DNA of 64,000 nucleotides from Myoxocephalus aenaeus (lineage: Eukaryota; Chordata; Actinopteri; Perciformes; Cottidae): assembly GCA_038501785.1 (NCBI GenBank), contig JBAMJR010000089.1, positions 2,228,001 to 2,292,000 of the forward strand. The letters are read 5' to 3'. This document shows positions 37,781 through 50,262 of this stretch, one piece after another. Within the stretch, counting starts at the first letter, position 1; every line of letters begins with the position of its first letter. Under the pieces are notes generated by a model. It was not told where the DNA came from. It saw only the letters and a program-made list of their open reading frames with translations, and did not search any database. Both the position numbers and the translations under genes were made by a program.

Positions 37781-38446
37781 GAAACGAGGGTGTTCACACC
37801 AAACTCGAAACATCGCGCCGCGAAAGGGGCGTGGCTTATCTCAGTCGCTTGTCTCTGTGAAAGGAGCTTTCATTTCCGCTATCGACCATGGAATAAATAA
37901 CCACTAGTTTTGCTTTATACTTGTTGTGGAAGTTCCAAACATGTCGGAACATGAAACGCCCTCGTGTTTGGGTTCATAACACCATCTGTAACCGCACACA
38001 GCTCGGTGAATTTCTCCGACTCCTCCAGGAACTGCGTCTGGCTTCTCCGTAAAACGGATACCGATTCTGCCACCCACCATGGAATTAACCACTAGTTCTG
38101 CTTTATACTTGTTGTGTAAACTCCACATGTGTCGGAACATCAAACTCCATGGTGTCTGGGTTCATAATATTATCCGTAGTCCCACAACAGTGTCTGAATG
38201 ACGGCCGCTGCCAGCGCTGGTTCAGGTGGAGCAGCAGCAGTTTCATTCGGGACCGGCAAGACGGCGGTGATGACGGGCGGAGCTTCTCAACGCTGATTCT
38301 CAACGCTGATTGGCTGCCGCAACTTTGCGTCACGCGAATTCTCCGCTGGAGTTGGGAGAATTGAACTCACGCGAATTCGCGCCGCGTCCTTCGCTCTGTT
38401 CGCCCCTCGTCAAACGCTCTGTTCGCGCCGCCTCAAACGCGTCTAT

Positions 38447-38489
38447 CGCGCCGCCCCGCGAAAAAATCGCCGATTCGCGGGGCGGCGCG
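38447..38489. repeat. 16-bp GC-only hairpin inside Harbinger-type element 2
   Basis: The arms are cgcgccgccccgcgaa (38447-38462) and its complement (38474-38489). Confidence 0.9.
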
Positions 38490-38774
38490 TCTGTGGATTG
38501 ATTTTGCATGTAATCTGGTCGCGCCGCAAATTCGCGCCGCGTCCGGTGTGAACACGGCATTAGTCCCTCCCACCAGGGATGCATAGAGAGACGCAAGGAA
38601 ACCAAGTGAGGAGAGAAGACGCGAGGAAATATGTTTTAAGAGACATGAGACGTCCTTTCCTCTGATGCGTCACGTGAAGACGTCGGTTTATGATGACTGC
38701 AGCCGCCTGACAGCTGATCACAGCTGATCAGCTGTCAGTCGCTTTAACAGCTGACGGAGTTTTGTCCGGAGAGT

Positions 38775-38839
38775 TTTTAGCGAACATTCCAATAAAAATA
38801 CACTTAAAATATTGATAAAAATGATCGTATGTTTTCAGT
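38775..38839 (+). repeat. 65-bp direct repeat, copy 2
   Basis: Partner of 37716-37780. It lies in the outer transposon to the right of the nested elements, so this is the likely original position. Confidence 0.9.
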
Positions 38840-39850
38840 TGATTTAATGGTGTTAAACTACTACTTATATTAATAAAGACAAAGTTATCATGAGTGTCAG
38901 AGTGGATGTTTTCTCTGTCGTCTGTTACCGTTTAATAAACTGCATTAAGTATTTATATACTGTGATGTGTCCTGCTTATACGAGCAGGATCCATTTCTAC
39001 CAGCGGAATGCGTCTTATTTATTTATTTATTATTTACGTCGGTATGTTTTGAAATTCTGATTGTGACATCATTATAAAATAACCCACAATATAAATATAG
39101 TTTATCTTCATTACGTGTTGTAAAAAAGTGTTTCCTCTCTCCAGCTCTCTGATTTTAAATACATACATAATAAAAGTTATTGAGGGAAACAACAGATCAA
39201 ATCTTTCAAGACAGTTGTTTGTGGTCCTTTTGTTGTTCAGACCTACTATGAACATATTTTAACCAGATGGTGAATATGAAAACAGATTTAATATATAGCT
39301 TGAGTTTAATCTGTGATCGTCTCTGGTATTAAACTCCAGCATCAGTCCGCTCAGCTGCAGCGTCCAATCACATAACAGATGAACAGTGAGGGGGCGTGTC
39401 CAGCGTTAAAACACTTCCTGGAAGCCTGCTCTCGGGGCTCCTCGATCATGGCTCCTCCGATTTCCCTCCTCGCTCCTCGATCCTCGCTCCTCCGAGCAGA
39501 ATAAGAGCTTTGGGACGGCCGTCAAGATGGCGGCGCAGAACCACTTCCGGTTCAATCGAGGAGCGAGGAAACAACAATTTAGAGACTTGGGATGCACCCT
39601 ATGTGACTGACCTTCAGGTGAAGGCAAAATGTGAAGGTTTGTCTGTTCTGGGTTACTGTAGAGATAGAACCATGGTGGTGCAACATGGAAGACTCCATGA
39701 AGAGGACCTGCTCCCGATGTAGATATGAAGGGCTCATTCTAAGCCAACGGAAATGTAATGATTCTTAGTTTCAGGTTATTATACACTTATGAAAACATTA
39801 GTATTACTATTATATTTCAGTTATGATATTAAATCCCCCTTAATCTTACT

Positions 39851-42800
39851 TTAAGGGACTGCACCATGAATACAGTTTGAGCCGTATGCCATACTTCAGA
39901 AATCAGAAACATTTTATTGTATGTTTGTATTTTTGCTTTCATCATCAGGAACAAAAAGGAATTATTTCTTTCTCAAAGCAAAAGCCTGCGCACGCCCACA
40001 TTTACAATCTTCACGGACTACACTTTAAAACCTTAAGTGTTCCTTAATTCCTTGATTTTTCAGTTTGATAAATTATTTTAGTTGCTTGTAAAATGCACTT
40101 CGTGAACATAATTTGAGAAGGATTGAAATGTTTAGAATAATCATTCATGTCCTCATAAACCCTTTTGTGTTTTTACTTTAAATGAGCTGAATTTATTTGA
40201 ATTGCACTTCTAAAAAGTTTACACATTATTGTGTTTCGTTCACTTCAGTTAGCAGCTCTCAAGGCTGCAATTTTCAGCATACTTCTTTTTATAGTTTACC
40301 ATGTAACAAGCACTTTTTCTTCCTGCAAGAAAGAAAAAACTTGTATGAATGAGTTAGAGGGAGAGAAAATGTTGCTTTATTTATTATTGAATACTTCCTG
40401 TCTAATGCACAGGAGCAGTGGGAGCAGCTGAGGAGAGTCCAAGGTCAGTACTGTGTGCCTCGTAATGTCTGGCAGTCTGTGAACCAGGACAGGCCATGTT
40501 GTAATGGAACAGTTAAAATAGGGTGGAATAGGATATTCATTCACCACCACCTTCACCATCTATACAGTTTTTCCCCATCAGATACTTGGAGAACCAACAT
40601 AAACACGCACTTAACTCTCAATGCTGTAGTAGTGCCCTGGATGTATACTACTGTGACATAATGCCACACTGTGAAGACGCTGAGCAGATGGGTGAAATAA
40701 AACGGATCCATTTGGGATCTTCAAATGACTCCGACAGTGAGCCAGCAGTGGTCTTGCCTTCCTGCTTTGTCGTATGTGTGTAAGAGAGAGGCGGGGAGGA
40801 AGAGGATGAAAGGGAAAGAAGCAGACATATAATCTGAGATTCTGAGTGTCTGCATATTTGGCTGGGAGCAAAATCAGCACAGATGCAATCTAAATGAGGC
40901 TGAATAGTCAAAAATGATTCTCTGCTTGTTGTTTTTCTACTCCATTTTTTATATTTATTTGCGGTTTTAAATCATTTTTGGTTTACTTTCCTCCTTACAG
41001 CCACATTCTTCCCATATGACCTATAAAACAGGGTTAACTTGATGAACACTTTTATTATTTTACAGAACAGAAAACACCACAAAACAGGCCAATTACCATG
41101 AATAATTTATTTGCTGAGCTCAACTGCGAAAACTACTTTGGTCTACAGCTCTCTTTCCAGTTTTGTCTCACTTTGCTGAGTTTTGTATTTTCTTACAGGC
41201 AGAGTTAGTGTTCATTGTAAAACTTTTGCTGTGCTTCACTGTCGAGCGTTGTTTGGTACTTCTGCAGGATGGTGCATGTTTTGGTTGCATACAATTGATT
41301 GAACCCATTAATTACTTTAATTGTATGTCATCTTTGCACTGCTTGAACTAAACTATTACAATTAACCCTGGGAATCTAATTCCATCAATATGAACACAAG
41401 TTGGTCAATGTGCTTTGAGTTCTTGCACTTGTATGAATGGATTAGACTCTATACTTATCTGTGCTTTTCTAATGGGTTTGTGGCTATTGATATCACCAAC
41501 AATTAGCTAGTTGTCATGTACCATGTGTATTGTGCTGGAACTATAAAATAAATGATTTTCCAATCAACAAATTCTGAGGGATGAATTCACAAAAGGATTT
41601 ATTAGAAACGGTGTAATTCTAAAAGCACCCGCAAAGGTTGAAATGGACCCTAATTGCGCTGCCAAGCAGATAGACGATCAGTGTTCCTCTGCTATTTGTA
41701 CATATTTGAATTTGGTAATATTCATACTTTTGGCAAAAAATTTGCCCTTTTCTATGCAAATGAGCACCATTGCAAAAACAGTCCAATTCTAAAAGATCAG
41801 TGCTAATAAACCACAGGCTGTTAGAGTGAAATTATTAGCGTCTTTGGAGAGCTGGTGATAACCGAAGCACAAAGGGTGTCACGCCCAGACTTTACAGTGA
41901 TCATGGCAGCAGTGATTGTTGATAGGCAAAGGCATCGTCATGCTCCGCTGAAACTCTTTTTTTTGGGGACGTAGTGATAGGATACCATTCTTATTGTGAG
42001 CAAGGGCTAAAGTCAGCATGACTGTAATACCTGGTTGGGTCTAATTCAATCAATTGTTATCCTCATGTGTGGTTGGCAGCCTTTGGTTTGGGCACATCTG
42101 TTTTATCAGCAGGCGTGTTGAAAAAGGACATCGGAGTTTACAGTCTGGTGAAAGTTGTCGCAAACCATTTGACTTCCCTGACATAAGTGAATGTCAGAAG
42201 GAGACAGAGGTTTCCTTTGGGAGGAGAATGTTGACTGACACATAAGGATGGATTGCTTAATGTGAAAGGCTTGTTGAGTTGTGGAGAGGAAGTGACGGTT
42301 AGAGTGAGAGAGAGTGCATGGGAGTTATCACATGCAGAGGATGCCCAGTAGAGTTGTAGGCCCCTTTATTAGTTCACTGGAGGAAGCCTGCTGTTTGGAA
42401 AGCTGTTGTGCATACTACACTGTAGGTATACATGTCCTCTGATGCTACTATGGTATCCTCTCATCCAAACCTCAAAGCACTGTTATATTCTCACACTTTC
42501 CTTCAAGCCGTGTTTTCTGTGGATTGCTACACTCATTTCTTTGACGCTCGTCATTGTGACCACATCTCACGCTTGAAGCCATTCCAGAATGAGATTTTAA
42601 AAAGCTTTTATGTGGCCTGTCTTTGAAGTGAACAGCATATCGGATGGCATATATTCTGCCATTTGTTGTGAATATTTCGTGAAACCTCAAGGGATGTCAT
42701 GCCAAAATTAAGCCTGAGTTAAATAAGGACTCATTGCCTTCTCTTTTTTTTTTTACCACAGAAGTAAGCAATTTTAACACTGACAATTAGTAATGTCTTA

Positions 42801-45760
42801 TATTCATATTTTTAGTACAGGTGAAAAGTTTCAGTTAAAATAGATTGCTTCGTTGCTGAAATGTTCTAATTGGCTGGGGTCGCACAATGATTTTGAAACC
42901 ACTCTCTTGTGCTGAAGTTTTCTTTAGATTAGTTCCCAAAGGACTAATCATTGACACTTTTTGTCACACACACTAGGTGAACGGTATATTTAGTTATTTC
43001 TTGGCAACCAAACCAGTTGTTCTTTCCAGAGAACAATGTGTTCCACCCAGAGATTGGCTACTCCATTACACTTTTTGGAAGGTGTAATGATTCAGGTAAC
43101 CCATTCAAATGGGTGCAACATTGTCCTTACATCAAGTGTTGTCAGGCATGTGCACCGGGTATATTGTATTGACACGCTCCTGCAGATCAACTGTGTATCA
43201 AAAAAGGTCTTGTCATGCCTCAAAAATGAATTTATGGAGAGCCAAAAGACATCTGTGGTGAGAATGATAATGAATGAGTGGGAGGATCAAACGGAGTATA
43301 GGAACATGGGCTACGAGGGTCACTAATGAGGAAATATTATCTGAAGAAAAAAAAATCTGTTGTACTCTCGAAGCAGAATGCATGAATTCTTCTTGTATAA
43401 TGTGTGAACCACTAATGCAGATACAGATAACACCGCTGATTCCACTGGCATCCTCTTCTCCTCCATTCCACGAGTGTTCATAACTTAAAGTAGGTAAAGT
43501 GAGATTGAGGCCTATTGTGTATTTGTGGTGTCGAAAATCGGTGGAAATACAAAGTCAGTGTATAAGTTTAAAATGCTAAAACGTTCAACAGAATTGCAGG
43601 TAGTTAGATAAACCTGACAATTCAGTGAACATATATACAAGTAGGACAAATACACCTAAAAAGATGCAAATATTTGAAAACCAGCGCGATGTTGTATTAT
43701 TCATCTGTTTTTCTTCCTATCTATCATTGTACGGCTCTGTTCCTCTCCAACATTTATTTCGAGGCTTTAAAACTAAGTATGCTTCCAGGAGGTTTCACGA
43801 AGATATGGTTGCCAGTGAACATGCTGCATGGTTAAGAATGTCAGAGCTTGACACCCCTGCAATGTGACACTTCGTGCTTAAACCCTTCCTCTTTGCCATC
43901 CAGTAACCCATTCAGGTACTAATCTTAATGCTTGCTAATCCTCACTGCTTTGCACTTCAGCACTTGTTAACATCAAATACATTAAATAACAGGGTATAAT
44001 GAAGAGTGAACACAGCCTTCAGTGTAAAAAATCTAAAATATGTTTTTATCAGCACAGTTCAGGAGTAGATATGCAGTATATTTGCATGTTTTTCCTCGCA
44101 TGTGAATGTGTAATGCAAGTGTATTTTATCCTTCTTGATCTGTATATAGTGTGCATTATTCCTACTGTGTAAACAGGTTTCTGTATTGTCCTTCTCACAG
44201 CCAGGTGATTGATTCACCCACTTGGAAACATTGGAGAGGACCCCCTCTTCTGTTTGTCCCCTGAGCTTGTTCACACATTATGCACTTTACACATGGACAT
44301 AAACGGCCTCATCAATTATTTAACAGGGAAAGTTATGTATATCACTAACTGTGGGAGGGTGGCAAAGGTTAACATAATCTCTCAGGAGCTGTGTATGGTT
44401 TGCATGATGATGCATTGGCTACACGTGCACACACATGCACATGCCCTTCCTTAATGTTCAACAGTTATAGTGCATCACTCATCCGTTGGATGGAAGTCTC
44501 AGAGGCGGAAGGCGGAAAATTGACTGGCTACGCAGACAGAGCCACAAGGATTTACTACTGAGAGGACAGTCCACTGGCCAGTGCTCTGGAGAGGAAAGGC
44601 TGCATGCCATTTAATACTATTGATCAGCAATAAATGGGAGGGCAAGGCACAACAACTCCTTAGGCCTGAAGGAAAGGTTAGCCTCACCACTGCTGCAAAA
44701 TAATTACTTACAGTATGTATTACCTGTTAACTGTTTCCTATCTGAGCCTGAATGTTTGGAATGCTTCGATATCTCATCGCTGTTAGATAGAGAGGGACTT
44801 GTTGTCCATTACAGAATTTACAGCACATGTCCATTTTAGATCAATAAAACAAAAGTCTGCATGTGAAGGTTGGGGTAACAACGTAATACTGTCTGTTGTT
44901 AGCTGGGAATTGTATTCATCATTCCAGCACAATATTTCAGTGTCCAATGATGTGCAAATATTTGTTATCAAATCAGTTAGCTTCCATTCCAGTCGCAGGG
45001 TAACATGAACATGATCTAAAAGCTGGGGCTAAATCTATAAATTCTGGCAGAGGCATGACTGCTGATGGCGAAGGTGTGAGAAGTAAATGGAGTTGGACAA
45101 GACAACGACTCAGACGTTGTAATTTATTAATCTATGAATGTGTTGCTAATGAAAATACGAGAAAATCTGTGTCAATGTAATTTCCCCATCTTCCCTGTGC
45201 AAAAATGTGGTATTGTGTTTGGTTGGTTATTTTTTGTGGATTTGTTCTCCTTGCATATCTGTGGTCTTGTGTCTTTTGATGTGTGTGTCTGTGGTCATTG
45301 CTGTGTGTGTGTTGGTACTTTCTTACACCATCAATCTTTGGGGACATTTGCTAATGTTCTTAGAGGAGAGTACTGACCCAGGAATAAATAGCCTGTTATC
45401 CACATTCATTGTAATGTGTACACTGTCCACAGTTTTGTGCAATATTTTCTGAATCTGTGCTGAATCTGTTCAGCTGCCAGTTTTTATTGATATTTTGTTT
45501 GTAATGATAAACACCTTTTTGTGGACTGTCAGCCTGATCCATGTGAATCTCTGCCCTTGTGGCCTGAGACCTCACTGTAAAAAAAAAGAGTATACTGTAC
45601 ATATACACGTTTTATGGAACAAGTACAGTTTACGGTGTATCACGTGCAAATTACTAAATTAACAAGGTTCTGTTAATATGGTGACTATTTCCTGCAAGCC
45701 TTTATTTTGTAAGTGCCTTTGTTTGTTTCGGGTTCTTTATTTTGAAGCCCTTTTCTTTTC
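39851..45760 (+). other. intron 2 stretch, no gene seen
   Basis: Long AT-rich intronic sequence. Open frames up to 96 codons (43036-43326) show no recognisable features. No clear repeat was fixed, though undetected old repeats are likely. Confidence 0.5.
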
Positions 45761-45799
45761 TTTCCATCTACTTCCGGAAAGACCGGAAGTAGATGGAAA
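45761..45799. repeat. perfect 17-bp inverted repeat
   Basis: The arms tttccatctacttccgg (45761-45777) and its complement (45783-45799) are separated by aaaga. This may be the core of a foldback element whose outer limits I could not find. Confidence 0.9.
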
Positions 45800-47581
45800 T
45801 ATTGTAACTTGACTTCGCATTAAAAGTACGTCAATTGACGGTGTGTACTGAAGGAAAAGATGTTCATATGGTATTTCTCTGCAGTACAATAGTCACTTTA
45901 TGAACGGATAAGCACCAGCTGAAACGGGAACAAGGTACTTATTTATTGTGCTTTGACTATATGTTTAGTGACTTTATCTTAATGAACCTGTAAAAATGTG
46001 GTTACATGTATTGTAATAACATGCTAATGTTGGCTGAAATGGGAATGGCTAAATTGCCACGTGGTAAGGTTATGCTAATGCTACATTTCAGCCTTTATAT
46101 GTGCCTTTTAAGAAAGAAAAAATGCTGTGATTAATGTCTACATGTATAGATGAATGTCATATAATGAATGTTTCCACTCGTAAGAGCTCATTCATGTTTT
46201 ATTTATTCCATAGCTTTTACGGCGATTTCTGGAGATTGATTGTGAAGGAGAAAAGGATAAATTGATGTTCTCAAAATAAGACTCATGGTTGAACATGAAT
46301 AGTAGGTTAACTAAAACTCTGCACAAATCCAGAAATGTGTGAGCAAACACTTTTCATTACATTATAAAGCTATTCATACACACTGTGAGGTTCATTCATC
46401 TCACTTAATGTGTGATTGTGTTCATATGCATTGAGCCTGAAATCCAATTCCACAGTTTATAGATGAATGTATATGCATCCTTAATGAACGGTTTAATGAT
46501 TTTATGAATATATACCACTTACCTACCTACTGTATAGTGCCAGAGTGGCCATCCTTATGCAACGTCAGTGCACAGAGCTGCACTATTCATGGCATGTAGT
46601 GTTGACAATTAATTCATCACACGTCTCATTTATTATCTCCAAAGAGGTAATAAACAATTGTTTTGATAATAACATTCATATTGAAACAGACTTACAAGAA
46701 AGGATAAAGAGACGTTATAATTAAGTTTATCATGTACATTACGTTACTATGATGATTTCATATGGACTCCAAAACTTTGATTTGGCCTCTCATTTACATT
46801 TCCACTGTGCATTACACATTACACTGCTTGCTCCAGAAAACCTTGGTATACATGGTATAGGGGAATTGTGCAATTAATATGTTAGACATTACATGAGCAT
46901 AAGTATGTTTTTGTGCATACTTATTGTGTTTAAATCTGGCCCTTGGAGAACCACACGAAATTACCATGTTAGAAGCACCATTTAGTGGTAATACTGTGTC
47001 GGACCCCTGTGGCTCAGCACATAGTAACATAATGAGCCAAAGTGTTGTTTGTCTCTCTACTCCACTCATACTCCACTCTTCTTTAGTTGGCTAAGCATAA
47101 TTATGTTATACTGTTACATCATAAGGGAAAACATTTCCTTATCCTTTTCCTTGAATTCTTTTTTCCATCGCGCCACGTACATCCAGGGATGTCTTTCTAA
47201 ATCTTATGATCAGTGTTCTATGTTTCAGTCTGTATGCTATCGTACAGACATTTTTATATGCTTAGTAAAAGCCAATTATGTAAATGGCTTAAGTAATAGA
47301 GACAAGTCAGCCCACTCATTCCCACGAGTCACTGCTTTCAGTCATATTAACATATACCATTTCACGTGACCAGATACAGCTGATGTACACTCTCATTAGT
47401 CTGTAACGGTCGTTTGAAGCTACCATGCTTCCTTTGAGTTTTGCTTTTCAACATTGCTGGGTGTTGATAATGGAACACAAAGAATTTGACGCTTTATCAA
47501 ATATCCAAGAGCATTCAGGTGTAAGCTTACAGCTCAATACCGGTAAGTTAATACACTGAATTGTATTTATACTATATAAAA
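45800..47581 (+). other. intron 2 stretch, no gene seen
   Basis: AT-rich, with only scattered short open frames (up to 106 codons at 47049-47369) lacking recognisable content. Confidence 0.5.
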
Positions 47582-47716
47582 TCAGACACTGATGGCACAG
47601 TGCTGTGTATTACATCTTTTTTTCAAACAAAAATGCTTTGTGCTGGTCAGGAAGTACTTGGCTGAAGAAATGTTTCCACAGGTTGTACATCACTGAAAAA
47701 AGGTTGAGGATCACTG
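47582..47716 (-). mobile_element. hAT-type terminal fragment
   Basis: On the minus strand it begins cagtgatcctcaaccttttt at 47716 and runs through gtggaaacatttcttcagcc, gcacaaagcatttttgtttg to cacagcactgtgccatcagt. I recall this as a common fish repeat with hAT-like cagtg termini. The other end was not located, so the target duplication cannot be checked. Confidence 0.6.
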
Positions 47717-49794
47717 ATCTAACCTATGTAGTCTACAAAGTACATTTTGGGGTGTGTGAATGGTCGGGGTTATGCCTGAGAAATGACATAACTTGTGGCT
47801 GTATGGAAATAACCACAGTGTGGTCTTACTAAGCAGGGCTGCTAATACACACAATAAATGGGCTTGCCCAGGGCCAATAACTGCCTAGTACAGACACTGA
47901 CTTTATTTTGTTAGGCCACATTTGGATGAACTAGGCAAAAATGACTATGGCCCCCTTCATCTCTTTTCGCACGCAAACCTTTTTCATTTAAACACCTCTT
48001 CCCCAAGGGATCCGTTTGATTAGTGTGTGTCTTCAGTTCTTATTTTTACCTGAAATAGTTATTTTAATAGGTATTCATTTATGTTAAAGTCTTGATATGC
48101 ACAACATAGCTTTATGCACTAGGCCCTGTGGCTAACTGAGAGAACAGGTTGGATCCTTTACTGCTCTATCCTAAAATGGCAACATGTATGCAGTGAAGAA
48201 ATCTGCAAAACATAACCAGTCGAGCTTTGAATGTTAAAACAGCTTGCCAGAGCCGAAATGTGTCTCCCCAAATTACGCACAAATCGTTGTACACATTTGT
48301 AAACCCTATTTTTTATTTGTAGTTTATGTAATACATATTTGTGACACATTTTCACTCCATGAACATGTGCCTATGGAAGGGGGATTTAGGTTTTATGATA
48401 AATATGTCACGGAATTTCAATCTCAATCTTTTACTAACAGCACAATAGAAAGTTTACTGCAATAGAGATGTTCGAAAGAATGTTTGCCTTAAATCCCTTC
48501 CATGCCCTTTTTACTCACTCCCCTCCCCAGTCCATGTTATGTTTATATTTAATTTGTCTTTTTCAAAGTAGTCAGTAAAATTATATAAAACCTGACAAAT
48601 TTAACTCGCGTTTCATAAGATGTAACATATTCAAATACTAGCAAGCGGCATGGTTGTGTTGATACGATTGTGAGTGTGTGTCTGTGTTACGGGTATTGCA
48701 AACCTACTTGCAGTGTTTTAGACTTGCATCATGTTGAAGCATTCTTTCTCTGTTTTCTTGATAGGCTGAGTATGAACTTGATGCTTGTCAGTGCTGAGCA
48801 TGTTCCAAAAGTAAATCAGCCAGGCTATTTGTCATATGCTCTGTGAAAGTGATTACACCTGGATTCCTCAGCAACCACAGTAAAAAGCTGTGGGGACTGA
48901 GTTTGTCCCAGGGATGTTTGTTCAATCTGATCTCCACATTTCATCTAATCAGTGTAAACTCTGCTGTCCGTTTATGTAGGTCCTTTAAATGTGTTCTCTG
49001 TCTATGTTTTAGGGGAGTACACGGCAGCCTCTTCACTTCAGCTTGCATGTACGATATCCTTTCAAATCATCAGTCTTTAAAAAGTAAAGCCACTAATTTA
49101 AGATGAGGTATTACCATGCATATACAAGGGTCGACACGTATCAAGGTCCTGGTATTGTGCATTCTGGTCACATTGTCATGGCTGATTGGGAAAATTAAAT
49201 ACCATGTTGCCATTGTTATTATTATTATGATTATTATTATTAACACCTCTGGTATGCCAAAATGCCTCCTGTGACAGAGACCCATAATACATGTTTGTTT
49301 CAGTTTGCAGCCGTTTCCACTCTATTTCTTTTCAGCTCATTCTTAGGGCATGCAGCGAGGCATCTGCGTGCAGACACAGCTAGATGTCATAAAAATAGCC
49401 CAGTTAAATCTGTATGAAGGTAGATAAATTAAATCTGCGTCAGTGCATACTGTGAGGTTATTGCGGCATAATTAAATATACATCAAGCTTTTTTAAGTTA
49501 CCGTTGCAGAACAAAGAGTCAACAAGCTTTGACTTTACTTATTCGATCCCTGTGGAAAGCGACATGACACATGCCTTATCCCGGTGTACTCCACAGCCCA
49601 GCCCCTTGTTAATGAATAAATGAGCATTTGAAGTGCAGATGAATCATGCAGACCCATAACTCAGTATGTTCTCATTCTCTGTTGCAAAAGGCATGACGTA
49701 GCTGTAGAAGTTAGGTTCAGCTAAGACCAAAGAGAAATCAATACACTTGACCACTAACCTCAAAGCTAAAATATCTGAAGAAGCTAGAGGCTGC
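47717..49794 (+). other. intron 2 stretch, no gene seen
   Basis: AT-rich sequence with a short ATT-rich patch near 49216-49242. Nothing recognisable. Confidence 0.5.
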
Positions 49795-50262
49795 AACAGA
49801 CAGCACCCACGGTTTGCAGTTTGCCAAGGAGGTTGGAGTCTGCAGATCTGAGGTTGCGGGTGGGAGCGTGTCGGTGCAAGAGGTCGGAGAGGTATGAAGG
49901 GCGAGGTTGTGAAGGGCTTTGTAGGTGATGAGGAGAATCTTGAACTGGATTCTTTGCTGTATGAGGAGCCAGTGGAGGTTTTAGAGGACTGGGATGATGT
50001 GATCTCTGGTGCGGGAGTGGGAGAGGAGACGGGTAGCTGAGTTCTGGATGTACTGTGTTTTGTTAATGGTTTTGGTGGATGTGCTGTACAGGATGCTGTC
50101 GCAGTAGTCTAGTCGAGAGGTGATGAAGGCATGGATGAGTGTTTCAGCAGATGAAGAGGAGAGGGAGGGCCGTAGATGGGCGATGTTTTGATGGGCTTTA
50201 CGTAGCGTTCAAAGGAGAGAGTTGGATCGAAGATGACACCAAGCTTACAGATATGTGTGGAA
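49795..50262 (-). mobile_element. L2-type LINE fragment (3' end of reverse-transcriptase ORF)
   Basis: On the minus strand the frame at about 50243-50193 reads LGVIFDPTLSFERYVKP. Further scraps follow in order, with shifts: HAFITSRLDYCDS-like sequence, HWLLIQQRIQFKILLIT-like and TYKALHNLAPSYLSDL-like sequence, then TRNLRSAD near 49840. The order is that of the C-terminal region of L2-type LINE proteins, recognised from memory. The frame is broken in several places, so it is a dead 5'-truncated copy. Sequence quoted with hyphen labels is approximate. Confidence 0.75.

Larger units (their letters stand above)
37624..38559 (+). mobile_element. Harbinger-type element 2, sharing a TTA with MITE 1
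   Basis: It starts tgccgtgttcacactaaac directly after the shared TTA and ends tccggtgtgaacacggca, followed by TTA (38560-38562). It contains a transposase scrap at 37951-38052 that reads MKRPRVWVHNTICNRTQLGE and goes on to a LLQELRL motif before a TAA. A second, more damaged copy of the same segment lies near 38130-38190 (GVWVHNIIRSP). The arrangement (duplicated internal segments, a foldback at the left end) shows rearrangement after or during insertion. Confidence 0.8.
37337..39599. mobile_element. 2.3-kb DNA transposon, non-autonomous, TAT target duplication
   Basis: It has perfect 25-bp terminal inverted repeats (37337-37361 and 39575-39599) that start gggtgcatcccaagtctcta. TAT flanks each side (37334-37336 and 39600-39602). 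Subterminal inverted motifs (ctcacttgcgtct on the left and the complementary acgcaaggaaaccaagtgag near 38592) extend the match. A 3-bp target duplication fits PIF/Harbinger. No transposase frame is present. About half of its present length is two younger elements inserted at 37403-38559. Confidence 0.82.
37240..39850 (+). repeat. dispersed fish repeat split by a nested transposon
   Basis: The flanks 37240-37336 and 39600-39850 belong to one repeat family, also present uninterrupted at 52205-52540. The left part has ggatgtagtggcatctagtg and ccctttccaagagtgtctga. The right part has ccttcaggtgaaggc, gttctgggttactgtagag, actccatgaagaggacctgc and gggctcattctaag. Removing 37337-39599 plus one TAT rejoins gagaactat with gtgactgacc, in register with the other copy. 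This supports the insertion boundaries. Confidence 0.8.

Noticed and set aside
37400..38600. CpG-dense block as a CpG-island promoter inside intron 2
   Set aside because: The CpG density is fully explained by the Harbinger-type elements, which are CpG-rich throughout.
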